Shown: piece after piece, positions 55,107 to 63,890 of the stretch
How the letters are laid out: every line of letters begins with the position of its first letter
Position numbering within the stretch: position 1 is the stretch's first letter
Origin: an uncultured Clostridia bacterium
GTDB taxonomy: Bacteria; Bacillota; Clostridia; Oscillospirales; Oscillospiraceae
Assembly: GCA_947170435.1 (NCBI GenBank)
Contig: CAMVTO010000003.1
Location: 1-64,000, forward strand
Length of the DNA: 64,000 nt
Direction of reading: 5' to 3'
Made by a program: the position numbers and the translations under genes
Notes under the pieces: model-generated
Database searches by the model: none
The model's input: only the letters and a program-made list of their open reading frames with translations
What the model was told of the DNA's origin: nothing

Positions 55107-55949
55107 TTATATATTAAATCGTGTTGCATACCCGCAGCGGCGGCATAGCTCCTCCGTCGGCGTGCGCCGGGAAAAGCCCTCAAACATCGCCGTGGCGCGG
55201 GGACTGCTCAGAATATCGTCCAACTCCTGTGTGAAGAGGTTGCCCAGGGCGAGGTCTCCCTCGTGGTCAAGACAGCAAGGTACCACGGTACCGTCGACCA
55301 GTACGCCGATTTGCTCGCGCAGCGCGCGGCAGAACTGCGTCGGCGCGGTGTCGGCGGCAAGATCGGGCCAGCAAAACGCACGTTCCCGCTCCAGATACAG
55401 ATTTTCAGCAAGGCGAAAGCTGTTTTTGCGGGGCTCTGCCCATGCGGAAAGCCCGGAGCGCTTGTGAAGTTCGTCCAGAATATAGGGATTGCCGGCGTCG
55501 GCGGCGCCCTCGTTCCATAGACGGAGCGCGACGATGATCCCCTGCCGCGCCGCCAGTACAGAAAACTGCCAGACCGCGTCCAGATACTGCTCCGCAGCAG
55601 CGGGATCGCCGCCGTTTTCCTCAATGCTGTGCAGGGAGACGCTGATCTTATAGAGTGCGCCGGAGCGCAACAGCGTTTCCGCTTGATCCGCAAGCAGCGC
55701 GCCATTGGTGGTGACGCAGACCTTCATGCTCCGCTGCGCGGCGAGCGATAGCAGCGTTCCCAGCTGTGGGTGCAGCAGCGGCTCGCCCATGATGTGCAGA
55801 TAGACGTAGGATACCCGAGGGCGCAGTTTGTCGAGCACGAGTGAAAACTCGTCGGGCGTCATAGATCGCGGTGCGCGGCGCGTGCCGGGACAGAACGCGC
55901 AGTGCAGGTTGCAGATGTTGGTGATCTCCACATAAGCTTTTTTCAGCAC
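55107..55949 (-). CDS. Radical SAM/SPASM-domain protein
   Basis: 280 residues. The CNLHCAFC cluster motif lies near residue 14, and a C-terminal SPASM-like Cys set includes VVPCCLDHEGDLALGN and ELCRRCGYA. SPASM proteins often modify peptides or enzymes, but no small precursor peptide lies nearby. I chose GTG 55949 because GGGAGG lies 5 nt upstream; ATG 55964 is the alternative. Coupled to mutY. Confidence 0.85.
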   Translation of the reverse strand: MLKKAYVEITNICNLHCAFCPGTRRAPRSMTPDEFSLVLDKLRPRVSYVYLHIMGEPLLHPQLGTLLSLAAQRSMKVCVTTNGALLADQAETLLRSGALYKISVSLHSIEENGGDPAAAEQYLDAVWQFSVLAARQGIIVALRLWNEGAADAGNPYILDELHKRSGLSAWAEPRKNSFRLAENLYLERERAFCWPDLAADTAPTQFCRALREQIGVLVDGTVVPCCLDHEGDLALGNLFTQELDDILSSPRATAMFEGFSRRTPTEELCRRCGYATRFNI

Positions 55950-55985
55950 GCGCGCGCCTCCCATTTTTTGCTCTGTATGGATGAT

Positions 55986-56013
55986 ACCATACCGCTTGCG
56001 ACGCCGCAAGCAA
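55986..56013 (-). promoter_or_regulatory. Candidate promoter with internal palindrome upstream of the radical SAM/SPASM gene
   Basis: Minus strand TTGCTT-16-TATGGT. The spacer carries GCTTGCG-N4-CGCAAGC (55994-56011), a possible operator. Confidence 0.45.
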
Positions 56014-56230
56014 TATGATATAATTTTAAAAAATGATTTTTGGTTTACAGACGAAAAATGTCGAATTTTGTAAGTCTGCAAGAAATCACGTCAAAAGTCG
56101 ATGAAAAATATCGTTCACTTTACTAAATTTGCGCCATTTCCGAGCAAAAACAAGTGAGTCCGCCGGAAATGATCTGCCTGGATGCTGCGGGAGACCGCGC
56201 ACCGGAGCCGGCGTGAAAAAGGAGCAATCC

Positions 56231-56989
56231 ATGAAGATTACGTTCATTGCCCACAGCGGTTTTCTGATCGAATGGGAGCACTTTTACACCCTGTTTGACT
56301 GGTGGAAGGGCGAACTGCCGCCGCTGGACAAGACGAAGCCGCTGTTGGTGTTCGCCAGCCACAGCCATGAGGATCACTTCGATAAGCACATCTTTACCCT
56401 GCCGGCCGAGTATCCGCTGACGCGGTTCATTCTCTCCCACGATATTCGCCTCGCCACACGCCGCTGGGAAAAGCTGGGCATGACGCCTGAGATCTTTTCC
56501 CGTGTGACCTCAATGCGCATTGACAGCATTTACGCAACGGAGGCGGGCGGCGTGCCGCTGACGGTGCGCACCATCCAGTCCACCGATGTCGGCGTGGCGT
56601 TCCTGCTTTCCGCCGAGGGCAAGCTGGTTTACCACGCGGGTGATCTCAACTGGTGGCATTGGGAGGACGAGGGCAAGCAGTATTGCACGAACATGGCGGC
56701 GAACTACCGCCGCTCCATTGCGAAGCTCGCCGCCGCGGTGCGGGATGAAGCTGCGGACTGTGGCTGCGCGCCGACGATCGACGTGGCGATGGCGCCGCTC
56801 GACCCGCGGCTGGAGGAGGCCTACGACATGGGGATTGCGTATCTTTTGGAACAGATTCCCGTCAAAGCCGTCTTCCCCATGCACATCTGGGAGAAGTTCG
56901 ACTGGATCGACCGCTACCGCGCCGCACACCCGGAGCACGCGGAAACGATCGTACCGATTCGGAGAGACGGCGAAGTGTTTATTGTTTGA
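56231..56989 (+). CDS. Metallo-beta-lactamase-fold hydrolase
   Basis: 252 residues. The metal motif is ASHSHEDHFD (HxHxDH), with further ligands in YHAGDLN and FPMHIW. The start MKITFIAHSGFL at 56231 has AAGGAG upstream. It resembles the UlaG/YtkL-like group of hydrolases. The substrate is unknown. The 149-bp region upstream holds a hairpin (GCCGG...GCGG GAGA CCGC...CCGGC) without a class I can name. Confidence 0.82.
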   Translation: MKITFIAHSGFLIEWEHFYTLFDWWKGELPPLDKTKPLLVFASHSHEDHFDKHIFTLPAEYPLTRFILSHDIRLATRRWEKLGMTPEIFSRVTSMRIDSIYATEAGGVPLTVRTIQSTDVGVAFLLSAEGKLVYHAGDLNWWHWEDEGKQYCTNMAANYRRSIAKLAAAVRDEAADCGCAPTIDVAMAPLDPRLEEAYDMGIAYLLEQIPVKAVFPMHIWEKFDWIDRYRAAHPEHAETIVPIRRDGEVFIV

Positions 56990-57052
56990 CGGAACAATTT
57001 CAAAAAGAAAAGCATGTCTTCAAAAACGTGAATGGAATCTTGCAAATAGCCC

Positions 57053-57081
57053 TTGCTTTTCGTCGGGATACAGGATAGAAT
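57053..57081 (+). promoter_or_regulatory. Promoter of the 2-hydroxyacid dehydrogenase gene
   Basis: TTGCTT-17-TAGAAT, 59 nt before the ATG. Confidence 0.6.
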
Positions 57082-57140
57082 CTAGTCATCCGAGAAAACT
57101 TTTGTGAATTTCTTATAAAAAGTACGAGAGGAGACGCGAC

Positions 57141-58115
57141 ATGGCTAAGTTTAAAGTTTATTACACCATCGAACTCAACGAGGTGGCAACCCACATCTTC
57201 GAGCAGAACGGCTTTGAGGTCAAGGTTTGCTCCCACAACGACGAGGAGACCTACGTCAAGGAGCTGGCAGAGTACCAACCCGACGGCATTATGTGCCGCA
57301 CGGAGCCCATCACCGCGAAGATGATGGACACCTGCAAGAATCTCAAGGTCATCGGCAAGCAGGGCGCCGGCCTCGATAATATCGACATGGACCACGCCGC
57401 CGAGAAGGACATTCAGGTCGTCTTTGCCCCCGCCGGCAACGCCAACGCCGTCGCCGAGCACGCGATGCTGCTGATGCTCGCCTGCGCCAAGCGCTTCAAC
57501 TACGTGGATAAGCAGTTCCGCGGCGGGAACTTCCTCGTCCGCATGGGCATGGAGCACACCGTCGAACTGGGCGGCAAGACGCTGGGCATGATCGGCTGCG
57601 GCCGCATCTCCCAGCTTGTCATGCAGAAGGCGAAGTATGGCTTCGGCATGAAGGTCATCGGTTACGACCCGTACCTCACGCAGGACAAGGTCGGCGACCT
57701 CTGCGAGCTCAAGGCGACCGCCAAGGAGGTCTGGGAGCAGGCGGACTTCGTCAGCGTCCATCTGCCCGAGGTCGAGTCCACCCACCACTCCATCGGCCGC
57801 GAGCAGTTCAGCTGGATGAAGCCCTACGCGTCGTTCATCAACTGCGCGCGCGGCGGCCTCATTAAGGAGAATGAGCTGATCGACTGCCTCAAGGACGGCA
57901 CGCTGTTCCAGGCGGGCCTCGACGTGTTCGAGCATGAGCCCATCCAGGAGTCCAGCCGCGAGCTGTTCAACCTCGACAACGTCATCATGACGCCGCACAT
58001 GGCGGCGACCACCGAACAGTCCGTGCTCAACTGCTGCACTTCCGTCGCCAACGACATCGTGGCGGTGTGCAACGGCGAAGCGCCGAAGTGCCCGGCGAGC
58101 AAGCCCAAGTTCTGA
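57141..58115 (+). CDS. D-isomer-specific 2-hydroxyacid dehydrogenase
   Basis: 324 residues. The NAD site is GMIGCGRIS, with the third Gly replaced by Ser. The catalytic Arg lies in NCARGGLI, the Glu in DVFEHEP and the His in TPHMAATT. Closest by motif to phosphoglycerate dehydrogenase-like enzymes, without the C-terminal ACT domain. Frequent C-ending codons suggest strong expression. The physiological substrate cannot be fixed; a HutC-type regulator follows. Confidence 0.88.
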   Translation: MAKFKVYYTIELNEVATHIFEQNGFEVKVCSHNDEETYVKELAEYQPDGIMCRTEPITAKMMDTCKNLKVIGKQGAGLDNIDMDHAAEKDIQVVFAPAGNANAVAEHAMLLMLACAKRFNYVDKQFRGGNFLVRMGMEHTVELGGKTLGMIGCGRISQLVMQKAKYGFGMKVIGYDPYLTQDKVGDLCELKATAKEVWEQADFVSVHLPEVESTHHSIGREQFSWMKPYASFINCARGGLIKENELIDCLKDGTLFQAGLDVFEHEPIQESSRELFNLDNVIMTPHMAATTEQSVLNCCTSVANDIVAVCNGEAPKCPASKPKF

Positions 58116-58131
58116 GAATCGCAACAATCCA

Positions 58132-58158
58132 AGCGGCGGGATCATCCCGCCGCTTTTT
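58132..58158 (+). terminator. Terminator of the dehydrogenase gene
   Basis: AGCGGCGGGA TCA TCCCGCCGCT followed by TTTT. Confidence 0.85.
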
Positions 58159-58211
58159 CTGTTTCGCGCCGCATAATCGTAAGATATGTCCGAAATGTCC
58201 ATATATTTCAC

Positions 58212-58241
58212 TTGATATATCCCATAAAGATATGGTACAAT
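58212..58241 (+). promoter_or_regulatory. Promoter of the HutC-type regulator
   Basis: TTGATA-18-TACAAT, 35 nt before the ATG. Confidence 0.6.
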
Positions 58242-58276
58242 CAAGACATTCCAAACATACAAAGCGAGGAGAACCC

Positions 58277-59053
58277 ATGGAATCCAACTCCATCCTGAGC
58301 AGTCAGCTTGCCATCGAAAGCGAGAAGCCCCTCTACTCCCAGCTCATTGTCATCATCAAGCGCAGCATCACCACCGGCGAGTTCGGCGTGGGTGCCCTGC
58401 TTCCGTCGGAGGCGGAGCTGTGCGCGGCGTATCACGTCAGCCGCAACACGGTGCGTCAGGCCATCGGAGCGCTGGAGGAGGACGGCTTTGTGGTGCGCAA
58501 ACGCGGCAAGGGTACCTTTGTCGCCGATCCGACGACCCGCCGCAAGAGCGTGCAGTATTCCTTCACAACCGAGGTTTCCCAGCAGGGCAAGAGCCCTTCC
58601 TCAACACTGGTAAGCTTCGAGGTGGTGGAGGCGACGCCGCGCTTCCGTGAGATGATGGAGCTGGAGATGGGGGCAAAGCTCTACTGCTTCACCCGTGTGC
58701 GCAACGTGGACGGTAAGCCGATGATCGTGGAGACCTCGTACTATCCCCAGAGCATCTACCCCAACCTGACGCGGGAGATGCTGCAAACCCACAGCTTCTA
58801 CAGTCTGCTCTATCATGTGGGCGTGACGCCGATCTCGGCGGAGGACACCTACGAATCGGTGCTGCTGGGCGACCGCGAGGCCGCGCTGCTGGACAGCCGC
58901 AGCGGCTCGCCGGCATTCCTGCACCAGCGCCGTACCTCCGGTGAGAACGGACGCGTGTATGAATTTACCACGAGCTATATGCGCGCGGACCGTGTGAAGC
59001 TCCACGTTCTGTTCCAGAAGGATGCCACGCAGTTTGAGCGCCTGGTAGACTGA
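58277..59053 (+). CDS. GntR-family regulator with UTRA effector domain (HutC type)
   Basis: 258 residues: a GntR winged helix (LLPSEAELCAAYHVSRNTVRQAI, GTFVADP) and a UTRA ligand domain ending HVLFQKDATQF. Starts at ATG 58277 after GAGGAG. The ligand is unknown; it may control the neighbouring dehydrogenase gene. Confidence 0.9.
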   Translation: MESNSILSSQLAIESEKPLYSQLIVIIKRSITTGEFGVGALLPSEAELCAAYHVSRNTVRQAIGALEEDGFVVRKRGKGTFVADPTTRRKSVQYSFTTEVSQQGKSPSSTLVSFEVVEATPRFREMMELEMGAKLYCFTRVRNVDGKPMIVETSYYPQSIYPNLTREMLQTHSFYSLLYHVGVTPISAEDTYESVLLGDREAALLDSRSGSPAFLHQRRTSGENGRVYEFTTSYMRADRVKLHVLFQKDATQFERLVD

Positions 59054-59065
59054 AAACGAAAAAAG

Positions 59066-59098
59066 GCAAGCCCCGCGCGACAATCGCGCGGGGCTTGC
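59066..59098 (+). terminator. Terminator of the HutC-type regulator gene
   Basis: GCAAGCCCCGCGCGA CAA TCGCGCGGGGCTTGC, a 15-bp stem with a weak U tail. Confidence 0.75.
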
Positions 59099-59142
59099 GT
59101 TATCGGGAGCGCCGCATGCGGCGGCGCAGTTGCTCAGCCTTT

Positions 59143-59688
59143 TCAGACGTTCTCCATGGTTTCGATCAGACCATAGCCTTCATCGTTGCGCTTGTAGACG
59201 ACATCGACGGCCTCGCTTTCCGTGTTGCGGAAGACAAAGAAGCTGTGCCCCAGCAGATTCATCTGCAAGATGGCCTCTTCCACGCTCATGGGCTTGACGG
59301 CGAAACGCTTGGTGCGCACGACGGCGAAGTCGCGCTCCTCCTGCAGGTCGAACTCCACCGGCACCTCAGCCTTGATGGAGCCCTCGCGCAGGTTCTTGGC
59401 AAGCCGCGTCTTGTTCTTGCGGATCTTGCGGTCGATCTGCTGCTCGCAGGAATCAATGGCACCGCGCATATCACCGTCCGGGTCCTCGGCGACAGCACGG
59501 AACATCGTTCCATCCGGGCTTCTGAGCATGACTTCCACGACGCAGCGATTCTTCTTTTCGACAGCGAACGTGACGGTGGCGTCCGGCTCACTGCGGAAGT
59601 ATTTGTCAAGCTTGCCGATCTTCTTCTCGGCATAGGCCTTGACGGAGTCGTTCAAAGTGATTTTTTTGCAGGCAAATGTAAACTTCAT
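59143..59688 (-). CDS. hpf: Ribosome hibernation-promoting factor, long form
   Basis: 181 residues: N-terminal HPF/YfiA domain and the C-terminal dimerisation domain (RTKRFAVKPMSVEEAILQMNLLGHSFFVFRN) that forms 100S ribosome dimers. Transcribed alone from a near-consensus promoter. Confidence 0.94.
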   Translation of the reverse strand: MKFTFACKKITLNDSVKAYAEKKIGKLDKYFRSEPDATVTFAVEKKNRCVVEVMLRSPDGTMFRAVAEDPDGDMRGAIDSCEQQIDRKIRKNKTRLAKNLREGSIKAEVPVEFDLQEERDFAVVRTKRFAVKPMSVEEAILQMNLLGHSFFVFRNTESEAVDVVYKRNDEGYGLIETMENV

Positions 59689-59741
59689 AACGCTGCGCTC
59701 CTTTCGTTGTTGACGGTTGGGACACCCTTTCGGGTAAGTTG

Positions 59742-59769
59742 ATTATAACACATGTTGTCGGAATGTCAA
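59742..59769 (-). promoter_or_regulatory. Promoter of hpf
   Basis: Minus strand TTGACA-16-TATAAT, both boxes consensus. Confidence 0.85.
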
Positions 59770-59810
59770 ATAGAATTGAAGAAAATTTTATAGAATTTAG
59801 TGAAACTGCC

Positions 59811-59938
59811 TAAAATACAGCGCTCGCCGGGATTCGACGGTTTTTTCGCGGACAAGCGTGTATCCTACGCATTGGAAGCTTTCCAATATCCCACCCACTT
59901 GGGCCGCTGTTCAAGATGAGCAGCGGCCCCTTTTTATC
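59811..59938 (+). ncRNA. Candidate structured non-coding RNA
   Basis: A -10-like TAAAAT (59811) precedes about 115 nt with several hairpins: ATTGGAA/TTCCAAT, GGGAT paired with ATCCC, and a terminator GGGCCGCTG...CAGCGGCCC followed by TTTTT. No ORF fits. It includes TCCCACCCACTTGGG. The region could be a 6S-like or other small RNA; I cannot assign a family. The flanking 59689-60108 otherwise holds the hpf promoter and repeat copy C. Confidence 0.45.
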
Positions 59939-59961
59939 CTATTTAAAAAAGAGGTAAAAAA

Positions 59962-60070
59962 ATTTGCGCCCGCAGGCGCAAATGAACCTGATCGCTTTTC
60001 TGACGACATGCGCGTCAGAAAAACTCTTTGCGTGGAGTGCCGGTGCGCCGCAGGCGTGCGGGAAACGAAA
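59962..60070 (-). repeat. Composite hairpin repeat, copy C (between divIC and hpf)
   Basis: Hairpin 1 is ATTTGCGCC CGCA GGCGCAAAT (59962-59983). Hairpin 2 is TTTTCTGACG N7 CGTCAGAAAA (59996-60022). The segment TTGCGTGGAGTGCCG and GCGGGAAACGAAAC follow, as in copy A. Confidence 0.75.
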
Positions 60071-60077
60071 CCAACTC

Positions 60078-60106
60078 AAAAAATTGCTTGCACTTTTTTG
60101 AAGCAA
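60078..60106 (-). terminator. Terminator of the yab-divIC cluster
   Basis: Minus strand TTGCTT N11 AAGCAA followed by TTTTTTG, just past the divIC stop. Confidence 0.65.
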
Positions 60107-60108
60107 CT

Positions 60109-60399
60109 TTAGTTGCTGACATCGTAAAAATCTTTCTGTCCCGGGCTGACCATCCCCAGCTGATCCCGCGCCAGCTCCTGCAAATACTCCGGGTCCTCGG
60201 CGCGCTCGAGTGCCGCCTCAAGGGTGCGGTTCTCCTGCTCCTGCAGCGCCACCTGCTCGGCGAGCGCGTCGCGCTCTGCGCGGGCTTGGATGAGCTGTTC
60301 GCGCATGCGCAGCAGCTGCAGTCCCACCACGATCAGCATGATCAGAACGACGAGCGCCGCGATCAGACCGGTGCGTCTTTTCGGCTTTGCGGCAGTCAT
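60109..60399 (-). CDS. divIC: Septum formation initiator (FtsB/DivIC family)
   Basis: 96 residues: basic N-terminus, one membrane helix (residues 11-30), coiled coil (LRMREQLIQARAERDALAEQV) and the C-terminal ELARDQLGMVSPGQKDFY box typical of DivIC/FtsB. GGGAGGG lies 8 nt before the ATG. Last gene of the sporulation/division cluster. Confidence 0.9.
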   Translation of the reverse strand: MTAAKPKRRTGLIAALVVLIMLIVVGLQLLRMREQLIQARAERDALAEQVALQEQENRTLEAALERAEDPEYLQELARDQLGMVSPGQKDFYDVSN

Positions 60400-60889
60400 A
60401 GCGAACGCCCTCCCTTCTCTCCGCGCGGCGTCTCGCGCGAAGCGCGTAACGCCGATACAAGCTTATTATAAGCCTGTGGCGGGAAAAAAGAAAGACTCTT
60501 TTGCCGAATTTCTCTCCTCGGCGCAACAGCGCGCGCAGCTTGCGCAGCGGCAAACGCAACAGTCGCAGCAGCTCAAAGAGCGTCCGCGCCCAAAAATCCC
60601 ACAGCGGCCGCAGCAGCGGCGAGAGTACGCCGAAAAACAGCCACGCGCCCGCCGCGGCGGCAAAGATCGTGTAGAGCCGCAGCTCGCCGCCGGTGAGCCG
60701 CAGGGCAAAGAGCAGCGCGGAGAGTCCCAATGCGGCACAGTACAGCGCGTCCAGCGCCCCGGTGAGCGCACGATTTTTTCTCCGCCGCAGCCGCAGGGCG
60801 CGCAGCAGATCATAGATCAGCGCCAGCACCATACCCAGCAGCACCGACGCCGCCAGCGTCCGTGCCTGCTCACCGATGACTGTGCCCAT
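60218..60889 (-). CDS. yabQ: Spore cortex biosynthesis protein YabQ
   Basis: Residues 1-95 carry the YabQ membrane helices and LYDLLRALRLRRRKN; the gene lies between yabP and divIC exactly as in Bacillus. YabQ is needed for spore cortex. The open frame continues 182 bp into divIC in another frame, giving an Arg/Ala-rich tail of about 60 residues with no family resemblance. The real C-terminus may use this overlap, or a small indel has removed the stop. Confidence 0.8.
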   Translation of the reverse strand: MGTVIGEQARTLAASVLLGMVLALIYDLLRALRLRRRKNRALTGALDALYCAALGLSALLFALRLTGGELRLYTIFAAAAGAWLFFGVLSPLLRPLWDFWARTLFELLRLLRLPLRKLRALLRRGEKFGKRVFLFSRHRLIISLYRRYALRARRRAERREGVRYDCRKAEKTHRSDRGARRSDHADRGGTAAAAHARTAHPSPRRARRARRAGGAAGAGEPHP

Positions 60890-60891
60890 GC

Positions 60892-61179
60892 TCAGCCGCC
60901 GAACAGGCGCGAGAACAGCCCGCCGCCGTGACCCACCGCACCGTCCTCATAGCTCAGCGCGTCCACGCGGCCGTCCACGTGCAGCTCGCCCCCGTCAAGG
61001 CTCAGCTTCCCGATGTGCAGATTTTCGCCGCTTACGATCAGCACGCCATCGGTGGTGTTCATTACGATCTCGTTTTCATCGAAGCGCTCCACATCCTCCA
61101 CGCCGGAGACCGTCAGCTTGTCGCGCCCGTCCAGCGTCAGCCGGTGCGGCGCAGGGTTGAAGTCGGTATCATAAGCCAT
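60892..61179 (-). CDS. yabP: Sporulation protein YabP
   Basis: 95 residues. Contains HRLTLDGRDKLTVSGVEDVERFDEN and LHIGKLSLDGGELHVDGRVDAL, the YabP/YqfC pattern. The start at 61179 has GGGAGG upstream. Works with YabQ in spore envelope formation. Confidence 0.9.
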   Translation of the reverse strand: MAYDTDFNPAPHRLTLDGRDKLTVSGVEDVERFDENEIVMNTTDGVLIVSGENLHIGKLSLDGGELHVDGRVDALSYEDGAVGHGGGLFSRLFGG

Positions 61180-61234
61180 AGCAAAACCTCCCGTACACAG
61201 CAGTGTATGGGAGGTTTGTCTGAAATAGAACCGC

Positions 61235-61480
61235 TCACTCGGCAATCTCGCGGTAGAGCATGGCGGCCTCGGCCTTGCCGGCGTTCTCCTGCACGCTGAC
61301 GACCTCGACGGTGAGCGCACGCTCGCCGAAGCGGATCGTGATGCGGTCGCCCTCCTTCACGTCGTAGGACGCGCGGGCGACCTTGCCGTTGACCTCGACG
61401 CGGCCGGTGTCGCAGGCCTCGTTGGCGACGGTGCGCCGCTTGATCAGGCGCGAGACCTTCAGGTATTTGTCAAGTCTCAT
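61235..61480 (-). CDS. S4-domain RNA-binding protein (YabO/Hsp15-like)
   Basis: 81 residues, a single S4 domain (MRLDKYLKVSRLIKRRTVANE) of the Hsp15/RqcP type that helps nascent-chain quality control on stalled 50S subunits. The start overlaps mazG by 11 bp and AAGGAGAG lies upstream. Confidence 0.9.
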   Translation of the reverse strand: MRLDKYLKVSRLIKRRTVANEACDTGRVEVNGKVARASYDVKEGDRITIRFGERALTVEVVSVQENAGKAEAAMLYREIAE

Positions 61481-62276
61481 GAGTTCTCTCTCCTTGCTTG
61501 GCTTGGTTCCACAGCGCTGCCAGCTCCTCCGGCGCAAGTGCATCCATCGCTTTGCCCTGTGCGCTGACGGCATCTTCTACGGCGCGAAAGCGCCGGATGA
61601 ATTTCTCGCAGGTGGCGTTCAGCGCGGTTTCCGGGTCAATACCCCGGTACCGTCCCGCGTTCACCGCCGCAAAAAGCACGTCGCCCAGCTCCTCCTCGAT
61701 GTTGGCGCTGTGCTCCACGGCCTCCCGCAGCTCGCGAACCTCTTCTTCCAGCTTGCAGAGCGACCCGTCGCTGTCGCGGAAGCGAAAGCCCGCTTTCTCC
61801 GCCTTGCTTTGCAGCTTGTCCGCCCGCCAGAGGGCGGGCAGCGAGCGCGCGACCGCGTCCAGCGCGTCTGCGGTGGATTTCTGACCCTTTTCCGCCCGCT
61901 TGAGCTGCTCCCAGCTGGCGAGCACCTCGTCGCTGTCCTTTGCCTTGACATCGCCAAAGACATGCGGATGGCGATAGAGCAGCTTGCGCACCACATGGTC
62001 GGTCACGTCGTCGGTGGTGAAGCGGCCGGCATCCTCTTCCATGTGGATGTTGAAGAGCACCTGCATCAGCATATCGCCCAACTCCTCGCACATCAGCTCA
62101 GGATCGTCGCGGTCGAACGCTTCGGCGGCCTCGTATGCCTCCTCCAGGAAGTTTCGGCGATTGCTCAGGTGCGTCTGCGCCCGATCCCACGGACAGCCCT
62201 CCGGCGAGCGCAGGATGCGCAGCAGCGCCACCAGATCGTCATAGGTGTACTTGTTTTTTTCGGGAAACGGTACCAT
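61470..62276 (-). CDS. mazG: Nucleoside triphosphate pyrophosphohydrolase MazG
   Basis: 268 residues with two MazG domains: LRSPEGCPWDRAQTHLSNRRN with EEAYEAAEA and EELGDMLMQV, then LEEEVRELREAV with EEELGDVLFAAVN. It lacks the N-terminal methylase-like domain of Bacillus YabN. Hydrolyses non-canonical NTPs. Located between the S4 gene and the flippase gene. Confidence 0.93.
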   Translation of the reverse strand: MVPFPEKNKYTYDDLVALLRILRSPEGCPWDRAQTHLSNRRNFLEEAYEAAEAFDRDDPELMCEELGDMLMQVLFNIHMEEDAGRFTTDDVTDHVVRKLLYRHPHVFGDVKAKDSDEVLASWEQLKRAEKGQKSTADALDAVARSLPALWRADKLQSKAEKAGFRFRDSDGSLCKLEEEVRELREAVEHSANIEEELGDVLFAAVNAGRYRGIDPETALNATCEKFIRRFRAVEDAVSAQGKAMDALAPEELAALWNQAKQGERTHET

Positions 62277-62288
62277 GTGGAAATCCTC

Positions 62289-63887
62289 TCATTTGATGCG
62301 CAACAGCCGTCCGAGCTTCTCACCCTTGGGCAGCAGCGCCAGATCCTCTTTTGTGATGATGCGCAGCGCGACGACCAGCACGGCGTAGACCACCACCGCC
62401 AGCGCCATGGAGATGCCGACGGCCAGCAGCCGCGCAACGCTGCCCGCGCCCAGCTGGACGGCGAGGAGCCTGTACGCGCCACGGGCACAAAACGCCATAA
62501 CAAGCGACGCCGCCAGCGGCTTTGCGAACAGCGCGAGATAGTTCGGCTTATCCGCCACCGTGCGGGAGACGAAAAACAGGTTCAGCACCGCGACGGTCGA
62601 GAAGCAGGACAGCGTGCCGATGGGCGCGCCGTGGATGTTGATGTGCGGAATCGCGACGAGGCGGTAGTTCAGCGCGATCTTGATGACGCCGCCGATGAGC
62701 ATCGTTACGATGGAGACGTAGACCTGCCCGTGTGCCTGCAAAACGGAGTTGGAGATCAGCATGATGCATACGAACAGTGACGCAATGCCCAGCACCGCCA
62801 GCAGCGCGCCGCCCAGCGCGCTGTCGTACTTCGGGTACAGCAGGCCCATGATCGGCTCAGACAGCGCCCACAGCCCCATACCCATGGGGAATGCCAATAG
62901 CGCCGTGACACGGAACGAGGAGTTCACCACCGCCTTCGCGCCGACGCGGTCACGGCGTGCCAGCGCCGCGGAGAGAAACGGGATCACGGACGCGGTCAGC
63001 GCCACCATCAGCGACGCGGGGAGATTGTAGAGGTTCATCGCCGCGCCGTAGGTGCCGTAGAGCCCGCTGGCGTCGGCCTCCGTGTAGTGCAGGCGCTCCT
63101 GAAGCTGCATCATGACAAACTTGGAGTCAATGGTGGAGATCAGAGCCACCATCGACGAGGACAGTGTGATGGGAATGGCGTACTTGAGCAGCTGACGCAG
63201 GATCGCGCCGGTGCCGGAGGGAGTGTCAGCGGTCTGGGGCGCCTTCCGGTGCCGGAAGTAGTTGACAACCATGTACACCAGCGACAGGATCGTGCCGATG
63301 GTGACGCCGGTGATGGCGCCCGCGGCGGCGACGTCCACGCCCTTGCCGATGCGCAGCAGATAGATCGCGAGGCCGAGGCCGACGAACAGCTTGCAGAGCG
63401 CCTCAATGATCTGGGAGACGGCGGTGGGCGTCATGTTGCCGCAGCCCTGGGCGTAGCCGCGGAACGCGGACAGGCAGCCCACGCAAAAGACGGCGGGGGC
63501 GAGGGCGCGGATGCTCAGCGCCGTTTTGGAGTTCTCCAGAAAGTCGGCGAAGAACGTGTTTCCCCACCACATCGCGATGAAGGACAACGCGCCGAGGGTG
63601 AAAAACAGCCGGAACGAGACGCGGAAAATCTGCTGTGCCTGACGCTCCCGTCCCAGCGAACGCGCCTCCGAGACCATTTTCGACAGCGCCACGGGCAGTC
63701 CCGCGGTGGACACGCTCAGAAAGACGGAGTAGATATAGTACGACTGGTTGAAGATGCCGTTGCCCTCTTTTTCCAGTACGTTCGCCAGCGGGATCTTGAA
63801 CAGCGCACCGATGATCTTAACGATGATGATGCCGGCGGCGAGCACTGCCGCACCGCCGAAGAAGGATTGTTTTTTCGTCTCTGCCAT
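62289..63887 (-). CDS. SpoVB/MurJ-like MATE flippase
   Basis: 532 residues with about 14 membrane helices, polysaccharide-exporter (MVF/MATE) fold: FFGGAAVLAAGIIIVKIIGALFKIPL at the start and SVSTAGLPVALSKMVSEA. In the Firmicutes spoVT-spoVB-mazG-yabOPQ cluster this position is held by YabM/SpoVB-type lipid-linked precursor flippases acting in cell wall or spore cortex synthesis. Confidence 0.88.
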   Translation of the reverse strand: MAETKKQSFFGGAAVLAAGIIIVKIIGALFKIPLANVLEKEGNGIFNQSYYIYSVFLSVSTAGLPVALSKMVSEARSLGRERQAQQIFRVSFRLFFTLGALSFIAMWWGNTFFADFLENSKTALSIRALAPAVFCVGCLSAFRGYAQGCGNMTPTAVSQIIEALCKLFVGLGLAIYLLRIGKGVDVAAAGAITGVTIGTILSLVYMVVNYFRHRKAPQTADTPSGTGAILRQLLKYAIPITLSSSMVALISTIDSKFVMMQLQERLHYTEADASGLYGTYGAAMNLYNLPASLMVALTASVIPFLSAALARRDRVGAKAVVNSSFRVTALLAFPMGMGLWALSEPIMGLLYPKYDSALGGALLAVLGIASLFVCIMLISNSVLQAHGQVYVSIVTMLIGGVIKIALNYRLVAIPHINIHGAPIGTLSCFSTVAVLNLFFVSRTVADKPNYLALFAKPLAASLVMAFCARGAYRLLAVQLGAGSVARLLAVGISMALAVVVYAVLVVALRIITKEDLALLPKGEKLGRLLRIK

Positions 63888-63890
63888 AGG

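Noticed and set aside
59829-59850. GGATTCGACGG, reminiscent of the tmRNA 5' end
   Set aside because: No tag-peptide ORF, no tRNA-like 3' half, and the hairpin terminator comes after only about 100 nt, too short for tmRNA.
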